From positions 42,306,683-42,370,682 of the forward strand of contig JASXTE010000002.1 in the NCBI GenBank assembly GCA_030280995.1: a stretch of DNA of 64,000 nucleotides, written 5' to 3'. The notes under the pieces are model-generated. The model did no database searches. It was not told the DNA's origin and saw only the letters and a list, made by a program, of their open reading frames with translations. Source of the stretch: Hemileia vastatrix (taxonomy: Eukaryota; Basidiomycota; Pucciniomycetes; Pucciniales; Zaghouaniaceae). The position numbers and the translations under genes are program-made. How positions within the stretch are numbered: the stretch's first letter is position 1; every line of letters starts with the position of its first letter. Below are positions 1-8,146 of this stretch, piece by piece.

Positions 1-866
1 TTGCTAGCAAGTCCGCAACTTGAAGTCAGATGGAAATCAGATGGAACTCAGACTGAAGTAATACTGAACTTTCACTTGAAGTATCACACAAATAACAATG
101 GATCTATATTGAAAACATAGTGAAAGTGTGAGGATAACTGAATGGAAGCCAGAAAAAATCATTCCATGAGTCTACTCAATGCAAAGTATTTTTTGAAACA
201 GCTTATTAAAATAATACTTTATTAAATTAATTTGATCAATAAAAATTGATTGACAATATTGCAATTCTTAAATACAATAATTTTATTAAAAAATTTTAGA
301 TTACATATAAAAAAATCAGTGACTTTTTCTATTACTTACAACTGTTTTTACAGAATTGAAAACTATGTTTCAGCTAATATTTTATGGAAGTGAACTCTGT
401 TCTTCGCCCGAAGAACAGAGTTCATCCTCCTATTTTCACACTCTGTTTGCACCAATCTCCATCCCTTTCAATTCTATCAACACATGCTTGTCTTCCCTTC
501 CCATTCCTTTCGCTATCCTCCCAGCCCCATTGTATGCCATCCTCTTTTGATCCCCATTTCACCCCTCTCAACCTCTCCCAGACCCTTTTCTTCATTTAAA
601 ATGCCTCGGAACCCTTAATCTTCCCTTCCAACTCTTTCCCAACCTTTTCGCTACCCCATACACCCTTCCTCACGCCTCTCTCCAGCCTTTCCAGCCCTTG
701 TAGCCCCATTTGTGTTCACATGAGCTTCAAGGTGTGTTCAAATTAAATTCAATACTTCTTCATGATGGTTTCATCACTTCCTCAATGTGTGCTCAAAAAG
801 ATATGAATTAGGGTTCAAGGTTGCGGACTTGCTAGCAAGTCCGCCCCCCATATTGCGTGGTGTATT
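1..866 (-). mobile_element. Palindrome-bounded foldback/MITE-like repeat, copy 1 (left end cut by window)
   Basis: Non-coding repeat inserted in the LTR of H0. The right end carries a perfect 22-bp palindrome (823-844, centre CTAG). The first 16 bases of the window are the inner part of the same palindrome, and both are followed inward by AAC(C)TTGAA, so the ends are inverted repeats. The unit continues outward as CCCCATATTGCGTGGTGT and then meets LTR sequence at about 866. Bases 169-570 are the reverse complement of part of copy 2 (3845-4618). There is no transposase; the short ORFs are not convincing. A Helitron was considered, but the ends are inverted. Confidence 0.6.
391..424. repeat. 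34-bp near-perfect palindrome (hairpin) in foldback copy 1
   Basis: Two 16-base arms beginning TGAACTCTGTTCTTCG pair perfectly around a 2-base centre. The same hairpin is repeated four times in the second copy at 3999-4401. Confidence 0.85.
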
Positions 867-1816
867 AAGTCAAGTCACTCAAGAACCTTAGGAAACTTTC
901 CCAGAATTTTTACTATTTTTCTTATATTTTTAAATGAATTTTAAAGTTTTATAGAAATATTTACATTTTTAGAAATTACTTAACTTTGATAAATTTTCAC
1001 GGGGTTATTAGAGCTGCGCAGACTACAAAAATTAGTTTGAAATGTAAAGGGAAAGTGGCTCTATTATGTGTAATTTTTCTAGATTTTTCATTATAGTTTT
1101 AAAGGTTCTAATTGAGTCCGGACGGACTCTGTTTGGACTCCGTACGGACTACGCTTGGACTCCGCTTGGACTCCGTACGGACTCCGTACGAGCTCCGTAC
1201 GGGCTCCGGATTGACTCTGGGTGAACTCTGGAGGGGAAAACTTAGGCACATGACTAGGTATACTTAAGAGCCTCTCAGACTCGAAATTGGGCATCATCTG
1301 AGAATCATCATCATCATACAGCTGAATCTTTAACCACCACGGTCTCATTTTTTATTACTCAACAAATTAAATAAATTTGTAATACCCTTATAACTTTATA
1401 TTTTATATATAACATTTTAGAAATACTATTCAACAATTTAAATCACACTTCAAACAGGGTATCTTTAGAAAGGTCTTTGTCACTGGGACTTGATTATTGC
1501 TGTCTCATAAAAATTCAAATTATTATAAAAACATAAAAGTCAATCTTTTCAGATCTTTCACTGGTACACCTTAATTGTTGTTATCAGTATTTCTTTTCTC
1601 AAAAGCCACCTTTATTTAAATCTCAATAAGCGTTAAATATTTTAGAGTTTCTTAATATTATTTTTATCAATCAGATCCAAGTAGACTGGGTAGCTTAGTG
1701 ATTTAGAATTCCCATTTTGTTATTTTTGTTGGAAGGAGGGGGTTTTCAGCTAAATCCACATATCTCCTCCGGATTCTGCTTACAGCAAGGCAACTTTAAG
1801 AGTTTGCCTTACCATA
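867..1816 (+). repeat. 5' LTR of H0 (3' part, interrupted by foldback repeat)
   Basis: It matches the family-A LTR from about base 211 onward (compare 23231-24221), ends ...CTTACCATA, and is followed by the primer-binding site. Bases 1112-1220 hold the GC-rich 11-bp repeat block typical of this LTR. The first ~200 bases of the LTR are not in the window because of the foldback insertion. It is clearly more diverged from the A2 and A3 LTRs than those are from each other. Confidence 0.85.
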
Positions 1817-1818
1817 GT

Positions 1819-1841
1819 TGGCGCCCAACGTGGGGTTCGAT
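1819..1841 (+). other. Primer-binding site of H0
   Basis: TGGCGCCCAACGTGGGGTTC follows the LTR end after GT. Its complement reads as a tRNA 3' end: CCA, discriminator G, a 7-base acceptor strand, a T-arm CCCAC, and a TTCGA loop. This fits minus-strand priming by a host tRNA; the tRNA identity is not settled. Confidence 0.8.
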
Positions 1842-1884
1842 TTCTCTAGCTTTCTTTAAAGACTTACTTGGATCAAGAACGTTC

Positions 1885-1950
1885 TTAGCCTGCAAGAGGC
1901 TTATTTTCTGGAACTCTAATTGGATTTTGTTATTTGCCTGCAAGAGGCTT
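1885..1950 (+). repeat. Paired leader hairpins of H0
   Basis: AGCCTGCAAGAGGCT (1887-1901) and GCCTGCAAGAGGC (1936-1948) are two small hairpins with the same sequence between primer-binding site and gag. The pair recurs in the A2 and A3 leaders. Confidence 0.6.
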
Positions 1951-1991
1951 GTTATTTTATCAATTTTTAATGTTTTTCATTACTTATTGGG

Positions 1992-2670
1992 ACGTCTTCT
2001 TCTGCTGTTGCTTCTGGATCTCCTCAAACTCTTACTCCCTCTGTTAGGATTGTTTCTTGGGATGGCTCAAAGTTTGATGGGGAGGAGGTTAAATGGTTCA
2101 TTAGCAGGTATGAAGCTGCTGCTGCTGTTGATGGTTCTTCTCATGTGGATATGGTGAAGCAAGTTAGGTTTTTTATTGCAGATAGGGAGGTGGAAAAAGT
2201 GGTTATTGCTATGCAGGCATTTAAGGACAAGGATTGGGTTAAGCTTTCTAAAGCTATGGTTGATAGATGGGGTGTTAGGTTTACTATGATGGACCTCAAT
2301 AAAATTGTTGGTGACTGGCAAGCAAAAGGTGGAGTTTCTTCTATGGCTGACTTCAAAAAGCTCTGTGTTCAGTTTGATGAAGTGGTGGAATATCTCATAC
2401 TGGTGGAAAAGTTAGTGCATGAGAACCAGGCAAAAGATTTGTTTTGGTCAGCATGCAGCAGGGATATTCGAATGGACGTCTTGAAGGATCTTTCAAGAAA
2501 AGATTTGAAGAAGGAACTGCCTAATGGTGAGCAGAAACTGCCGGCTCTGGAGGTTATCAAGGACAACATTCAAGCCCATCTAAAGTTATTGGCATTGGAC
2601 AAATATCAAGAGTCATGCACTCAATATGTTAGCAAGGTCAGCGAAGTTTTGGCCGAAAACAACGATATTA
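1992..2670 (+). pseudogene. gag: Gag of H0, N-terminal part
   Basis: This is the structural (capsid) protein of H0. The reading frame is open from an ACG at 1992, where A2 and A3 have ATG, so the start codon appears lost by a T-to-C change. Matching segments with A2 ORF1 and C Gag include VRIVSWDGSKFDGEEVKWF, DMVKQVRFFIADREVEK and FWSACSRDIRMDVLKDLSRK. The frame is cut after ...LAENNDI by the DNA transposon at 2671; joining across the duplication restores the gag frame at 6764. The zinc knuckle lies far downstream, at 34652. Confidence 0.85.
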
Positions 2671-2701
2671 GGGGGTGTCAGTTCTGGCAAATCCGCACTT
2701 A
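2671..2701 (+). repeat. Left terminal inverted repeat of the Harbinger-like element
   Basis: 31 bases identical to the reverse complement of 6730-6760. Subterminal AAATCCGCACTT units follow at about 2702 and 2725, with an inverted unit at about 2740. Confidence 0.9.
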
Positions 2702-2977
2702 CAAATCCGCACTTAAATTTGACCAAATCCGCACTTAAATAAGTGCGGATTTCCAAAACACACTAGCCCCAATACTGGTGGATTTCAAAATGAAATAAGT
2801 CACTTATTTCACTCAAATCCGCACTTTCTCAACCAAAAGTGCTGATTTCACCATCAAGTCCCATTTCACTGATTTGTCAGCATCATCCCATTCATACGCA
2901 GCACTCCGCAGAATAACACTTCATAACTCAAAACATCGTACATCACTTACATCTTCATATCATATCATATAAGAGTC

Positions 2978-3455
2978 ATGCCTTCCTCACTTTCAAATCG
3001 TGATAAATTACATAAAGCAATGACTTTCATGGCGCTTGAACTGCTCTTGGACTCTGATTCCGATTCTGATCTAGAAGAAGATTTTGTCGTTTTATCAAAA
3101 ATGGCCAGGAAACGTTACCTTCTTCCCAGAAAGCCTCAAGTACTTCATACCCCCAAGTACACCATCCAAACACTTCTTAACCTATCTACACCCAGTTTTA
3201 GACAGCTGTTCAGGACTTCTCAGGAATTTTTCCTTAAATTGCTTGAGCTTATTCAGGATCATCCCATATTTCACAATAATTCTCAAAAAGAACAACGACA
3301 TCCTTCAATTCAATTGGCCATCACACTATGCCATTTGGGTTCAAATGGTAATGGAGCCGCTTTGAAATGTTTAGAAAATGTCTTTGATTTAGGGTATGGT
3401 TCAGTTAACACTTATACCAAACGATGTATCACTGCCATCAACTCCTTGGAATCAT
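2978..3455 (+). pseudogene. PIF/Harbinger transposase, N-terminal fragment
   Basis: About 160 residues starting MPSSLSNRDKLHKAM. An acidic SDSDSDLEED stretch is followed by a segment typical of HARBI1-like nucleases before the catalytic core: HPSIQLAITLCHLGSNGNG, then FDLGYGSVNTYTKRCITAINSL, a helix-turn-helix-like region. After about 3455 the reading turns into a C-rich, proline-rich run and stops at 3508. No DDE residues are seen here or between 4620 and 5075, so the catalytic domain is lost. An intron starting near 3455 cannot be excluded, but no downstream exon is visible. Confidence 0.65.
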
Positions 3456-3736
3456 CCCCCTTTTCCCCCCTTTGGCTGCCTCATTCACCCCTCCTTGGCT
3501 CACTCTAACCTCCCTTTTCTCCCTCTTTGGTCTCATCTCTCCCTTTCTCCCCCTTCTTGGTCTCCTCATATCTTCCCCTCATTCCACTCCACCCCCCACC
3601 AAATCCCCCAAATCCTCCCTCCAAATCCCCACCAAACCCGCCTCTAACCCCCCCTCCAAACCCCCCCTCCAAACCCCCCTCCTATCCCCCTCAAAACTCC
3701 CCCAAATCCTCCCTCATATCCCTCCTACCCCCCCTT
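3456..3736. repeat. C-rich (G-poor) low-complexity tract
   Basis: The plus strand is almost free of G, densest at 3590-3735, with many runs of 5-7 C separated by AAA or CT. The minus strand therefore has closely spaced G runs able to form G-quadruplexes. The 80-100-residue proline-rich ORFs here in three frames are by-products of composition. Confidence 0.8.
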
Positions 3737-4620
3737 AACCTTCACTTAACGATTTGTTAACGAATCGTTAAGTTATTGAACGATTGCAGCTAATCGTTCA
3801 TTAACACCATGCAATATGGGGGGCGGACTTGCTAGCAAGTCCGCCGAGAGGTTGAGAGGGGTGAAATGGGGATCAAAAGAGGATGGCATACAATGGGGCT
3901 GGGAAGATAGCGAAAGGCATGGGGAGGGAAGACAAGCATGTGTTGATAGAATTGAAAGGGATGGAGATTGGTGCAAACAGAGTGTGAAAATAGGAGGATG
4001 AACTCTGTTCTTCGGGCAAAGAACAGAGTTCACTTCCATTTACTTATATTTCTTTTTTCTCAACTCATCTCTCCAGGTAAGTCATTTTATTCTTTTTAAA
4101 CAGAGTGTGAAAATAGGAGGATGAACTCTGTTCTTCGGGCGAAGAACAGAGTTCACTTCCATTCACTTATATTTCTTTTTTCTCAACTCATCTCTCCAGG
4201 TAAGTCATTTTATTCTTTTTAAACAGAGTGTGAAAATAGGAGGATGAACTCTGTTCTTCGGGCAAAGAACAGAGTTCACTTCCATTCACTTATATTTCTT
4301 TTTTCTAAACTCATCTCTCCAGGTAAGTCATTTTATTCTTTTTAAACAGAGTGTGAAAATAGGAGGATGAACTCTGTTCTTCGGGCGAAGAACAGAGTTC
4401 ACTTCCATAAAATATTAGCTGAAACATAGTTTTCAATTCTGTAAAAACAGTTGTAAGTAATAGAAAAAGTCACTGATTTTTTTTATATGTAATCTGAAAT
4501 TTTTTAATAAAATTATTGTATTTAAGAATTGCAATATTGTCAATCAATCTTTATTGATCAACTTAATTTAATAAAGTATTATTTAAATAAGTTGCTTCAA
4601 AAAATACTTTGCATTGAACC
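3737..4620 (+). mobile_element. Foldback repeat, copy 2, nested in the Harbinger-like element
   Basis: It carries the same 22-bp perfect palindrome as copy 1 (3823-3844), preceded by CACCATGCAATATGGGG, the reverse complement of the sequence beyond copy 1's palindrome. Two further hairpins precede it: CTTAACGATT...AATCGTTAAG and TGAACGATT...AATCGTTCA (about 3750-3800). Homology to copy 1 runs to about 4618, ending CTTTGCATTGA. Relative to copy 1 it lacks about 250 bp next to the palindrome and has a tandem expansion at 3975-4408. The outer limits are approximate. Confidence 0.55.
3975..4408 (+). repeat. 123-bp tandem repeat, about 3.5 units, each with a 34-bp hairpin
   Basis: Units start at 3975, 4098, 4221 and 4344 (AAACAGAGTGTGAAAATAGG). 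Hairpins lie at 3999-4032, 4122-4155, 4245-4278 and 4368-4401. The first and third have a GGGCAAAG centre; the second and fourth have GGGCGAAG and pair perfectly. Each complete unit also contains CTCCAGGTAAGT and then TTTTTAAACAG, which resemble a 5' and a 3' splice site. Confidence 0.9.
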
Positions 4621-4756
4621 TAGTTTCTAGACTTGATCTGCATTTTGGCTTAAGGAATTGTCATTACTTTAAAAGTAGTATACTTGACATATCTTATTTA
4701 TATATTAATTAATTTATGTAATTATATTGTATTTTGATGACTTTCACCCTTTACTT

Positions 4757-4923
4757 CAATAAAATGCAGGGGAGGGTATTGCCAATTTTTTAAATCTGAC
4801 ATGTGAAATTGATGACTTAGAAAAATTTGGTGGTACCCACCCCTTGTTTCAATAAAATGCAGGGGAGGGCATTGCCAATTTTTTAAATCTGACATGTGAA
4901 ATTGATGACTTAGAAAAATTTAG
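4757..4923 (+). repeat. Direct repeat of about 74 bp, two copies
   Basis: 4757-4830 and 4850-4923 both start TCAATAAAATGCAGGGGAGGG and end GACTTAGAAAAATTT, nearly identical, period 93. Otherwise 4621-5075 is AT-rich with no coding sequence seen. Confidence 0.8.
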
Positions 4924-5075
4924 ATAAGCAAACTTATTGACTAGAAAGTAAAGATAGAAAATTTTTATTATACATTCAAATTTTTGTCAAAAATAACGTA
5001 CTATATTCTTTTCCTTTTATAAGTCAGCATATAAGAAAATATTACCAAAATTAAATTAACTAGAAAAACAATTTA

Positions 5076-6390
5076 TCAATTGAAAAGGTCAAGTAATTTT
5101 TTAATGTCCTCATAAGATTGGCCATTTTTAACACATTCCATAATGAAATCTTTTTTTTTAAAACTCTCTTGTTTTTCCAATTCACAAGTAGCCATTTCTC
5201 TTTGAAATTGACGGTCATTTACTCTTTCCATCTGCTCTACCTCAAATTTTTTTTCTTCCAAATCTAAGGCTTGCTGATCTTTCCTTAGCATATGATCAAA
5301 CTTCATCTTCTCAAAGTCAAGGGCATTATTTGCAATAGTTGATTTCGCTGAGAAAATTAAATTGAAATAAATAAATAAATGAGTTAATGATTAAGATATA
5401 TAGTAAACAAAACTTACTTATATCTTTTTTTTCAAAATAATCCTCAAGGGAGCCAAATGAGCTTGTTGAAGTATTACCACGTTTTAATAGATGGTTCAAG
5501 TTCATTGAAGTTGAGGCTCAACGCTTTAGTTTGGAGTTTGAACAAGAGGCTTCAGGAAGTTCTTCTAAAGCAGCTTCTAAAGAGGTATTCACATTTCCAG
5601 AATTGAGATTATTTAATGGAGATTGAGTTTTAGTAGGAGGAGACTAGAAAGAAAGAGAAATTCAGAGAAGAATTGAAGAAAAAACAAAAAGTAAACATAC
5701 ATTTAAATTTTGGGCCTCTGAGGATTCAGATCTTCTGCGATATAATTGTTCTGCTTGATAGTTGGGATCATCTTCAGCTGAACTATGGTTAGAAGGTGGA
5801 GGGGATTGATCTTCTTCAAGTAAAGGTGTGTTGGGAGGATTATAGGAAGGTTTGGATCCAGAGGGTATATGCTTAGTAGTATCGTGTAGAAACCAAGGGT
5901 TTACATCAACTCGGGTGCCAAAAAGATTATCCATTTCCTCATAGAAAGGACACATGACATTGAGCTTTTCGGAAACAGTAGTAATTCCAATCTCCAAATC
6001 ATCATCGTCAATACCAAAGCCAGTTTCATTTACAGCATGATGAGTCTTTTTATATTTTGAATGGTAACTCTTAAATCTCTCCTTCATTTGTTTAGGATTG
6101 ATATCGATTCTCCCCCTTGTTTTCTTCCTTACTTCATTGGCCATCAACAAGTAGCCATTAACCTTTGAAGAAGGTGGACGTCCAATACAAGTGGACTTTT
6201 CACATCCAAAACATGCTTCAAAATTTGATTTTATTTTAAGGAAGTTGATTATGATGAGATAATCATCCTTTTTAAGCTGACCTGAACCTGCCTTTGATTT
6301 TTCAGGTGTAGGGCTTGCTTTACGAGGAGACTTTTGTGACGAAGCAGATTTTTGAGTTACCTTTTGAGATTTGGAATGTCTGGGAGGCAT
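5076..6390 (-). pseudogene. SANT/Myb-like partner gene of the Harbinger-like element, three exons
   Basis: Second gene of PIF/Harbinger-type elements; family members are DNA-binding cofactors of the transposase. Model: exon 1 6390-5701 (start MPPRHSK; an in-frame ATG also at 6411), intron 5700-5644 (GTATGT...TTTCTAG), exon 2 5643-5418, intron 5417-5348 (GTAAGT...CTCAG), exon 3 5347-5076. Exon lengths keep the frame. Exon 1 has a basic Ser/Lys/Pro start and a SANT-like domain (FLKIKSNFEACFGCEKSTC ... KQMKERFKSYHSKYKKT). Exon 3 is a charged coiled coil (EEKKFEVEQMERVNDRQFQR). One in-frame TGA (5518-5520) breaks exon 2 and could be a CGA-to-TGA change. Apart from that stop it reads as one protein of about 395 residues. 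Confidence 0.7.
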
Positions 6391-6729
6391 TATGAAACTG
6401 GCACATAACAAGAAAAAAGATTAAAAAGTAGAAGAAATAAGTAAAAAAGAATGTAAACATGCCTGGTCAAAATATTGAAAATGTCAGGAAGGGGTGTGTG
6501 CCGAGGATTGATGGGTAGGTAGCGAGGAAGGTCAGTGTGTCACATGTGACAGGGATGGGGTAAGAAAGGAAGGGATGTTTTGTGGCCAAAATGTGGTTGT
6601 GAAAAAAAACGGGAAAAAAGTGCTGATTTGAGGTCATAACTGACACCCTTTTTTGAAATAAGTGACTTTTTTGCAAAATTTAAGTGCTGATTTGTAAGTG
6701 CTGATTTGGTTTGAAATCCGCACTTAATT

Positions 6730-6760
6730 TAAGTGCGGATTTGCCAGAACTGACACCCCC
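6730..6760 (-). repeat. Right terminal inverted repeat of the Harbinger-like element
   Basis: Reverse complement of 2671-2701 over all 31 bases, with degenerate subterminal AAGTGCTGATTT units at about 6618-6715. Confidence 0.9.
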
Positions 6761-6765
6761 TATTA

Positions 6766-7039
6766 TGGTCAAAGCTCAGGAGGCCAAGAAGGCACAAATG
6801 GGATTACCTGCTGCTAAAGTTGAGGGCAATGTAGAAAATAAGATGGTCGATTACTTGGCCGATTTAACAAAACAATTAAAAATATTTGTTCAAGAGACAC
6901 AGAAGGCCAATAAGGCCCTAATCGCTTCTTTGTTGACGTCAACTTCTTATCAGTCTAGATACTATGAACGTCGAAATTATAATGGCAATAATAATGGTAA
7001 CCGCTTCTCAGGCAATGGGAGAAATGGTGGGAATGGTGG
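6766..7039 (+). pseudogene. gag: Gag of H0, middle part
   Basis: Continues H0 Gag after the DNA transposon: MVKAQEAKKAQMG, then MVDYLADLTKQLKIFVQETQ, matching MVEQLADLTKQLHIFVQEAK of element C Gag. A Gly/Asn/Arg-rich linker (NGNNNGNRFSGNGRNGGNGG) precedes the zinc knuckle. The frame is cut at 7039 by A-minus, whose 4-bp duplication is GTGG (7036-7039 and 34611-34614), and resumes at 34615 with SYRGGYDEPKVCSYC. Confidence 0.85.
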
Positions 7040-8146
7040 TATGGTAAGGTAAACTCTTACAGTTGCCTTGCTGTAAGCAGAATCCGGAGGAGATATGTGG
7101 ATTTAGCTGAAAACCCTGTCCTTCCAATAAAAATAACAGAATGGGAATTCTAAATCACTAAGCTACCCAGTCTACTTGGATCTGATTAATAAAAATAATG
7201 AAACTCTAAAATAATTAACGCTTATTGAGATTTAAATAAAAGTGGCTGTTGAGAAAGAAATACTGATAACAACAATTAAGGTGTACCAGTGAAAGATCTG
7301 TAAAGATTGACTTTTATGTTTTTATAATAATTTGAATTTTTATGAGACAGCAATAATCAAGTCCCAGTGATGAAGACCTTTCTAATGATACCCTATATGA
7401 AGTGTGATTTAAATTTTTGTGTAGTATTTCTAAAATGTTATAAATAAATTATAAAGTTATAAGGGTATTACAATTTTATTTAATTTGTTGAGTAATAAAA
7501 AATGAGACTGTGGTGGTTAAAGATTAAGCTGTATGTTGTATCCCCCCTCAATTTCGAGTTTGAGAGGCGCTTAAGTATTCCTAGTCACGTGCCTAAGTTT
7601 TCCCCTCCAGAGCTCTCCCAGAGTCAATCAGGAGCCCGTATGGAGTCCGTACGGAGTCAAAGCAGAGTCCGTCCAGACTTCCGGACTCAATTAGAACCTT
7701 AAAAACTATAATAAAAATTATAGAAAAATTACACATGATAGAGCTACTTCCCCTTTATATTTCAAACTAATTTTCGTAGTCTGTGCAGCTCTAAGTACCC
7801 GGTGAAAATTCATCAAAGTTAAGTAATTTTTGAAAACGTAAATATTTCTATAAAACTTTAAAATTCTTTTAAAAATATAAGAAAAATAGTAAAAATTCTG
7901 GAAAAATTTCCCAAGGTTCTTGAGTGACTTGACTTGATACTTATAAACTTTTCAGATCGTAAAAATAAGTTTTCTCCGTAAAATAAATTGATTTCGTGTA
8001 GGCATTTGCTTTTAACCAAATTTCTTTATATTTAAAACTCAAATAAATTTAATAAAACCCTTTTATAAAATAATAACACCAATCTTGCATGCCGTAATAG
8101 CTCCATTTACGTTTTTAGGTGCCGTACTAAACTTTAGGCTACCACA
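7040..8146 (-). repeat. 3' LTR of A-minus
   Basis: Reverse complement of the family-A LTR: starts TATGGTAAGG and ends ACCACA, directly followed by the reverse complement of the polypurine tract (TCCTCCCTCC, 8147-8156). 1107 bp, shorter than the A2 LTR, partly because the 11-bp repeat block (7600-7690) has fewer units. Confidence 0.9.

Larger units (their letters stand above)
2671..6760 (+). mobile_element. PIF/Harbinger-like DNA transposon (defective) in H0 gag
   Basis: Perfect 31-bp terminal inverted repeats (2671-2701, 6730-6760) start GGGGGTGTCAGTTCTGG. They are followed inside by several subterminal copies of AAATCCGCACTT in both directions, probably transposase-binding sites. TATTA flanks both sides (2666-2670, 6761-6765), an apparent 5-bp target duplication; typical PIF/Harbinger elements duplicate 3 bp such as TTA. 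Inside are the N-terminal part of a transposase (plus strand) and a three-exon SANT-type partner gene (minus strand), the usual two-gene make-up of the superfamily. The catalytic half of the transposase is missing and a foldback repeat sits in its place. Confidence 0.8.

Noticed and set aside
1..866. Helitron with terminal hairpin
   Set aside because: Ends are inverted repeats, there is no CTRR end or RepHel gene, and insertion between A and T is not evident.
1819..1841. tRNA gene fragment at the primer-binding sites
   Set aside because: Only the complement of a tRNA 3' end with CCA is present, as expected for a primer site.
3396..3760. Proline-rich ORFs in three frames
   Set aside because: Produced by the G-free C-rich tract; open in all frames.
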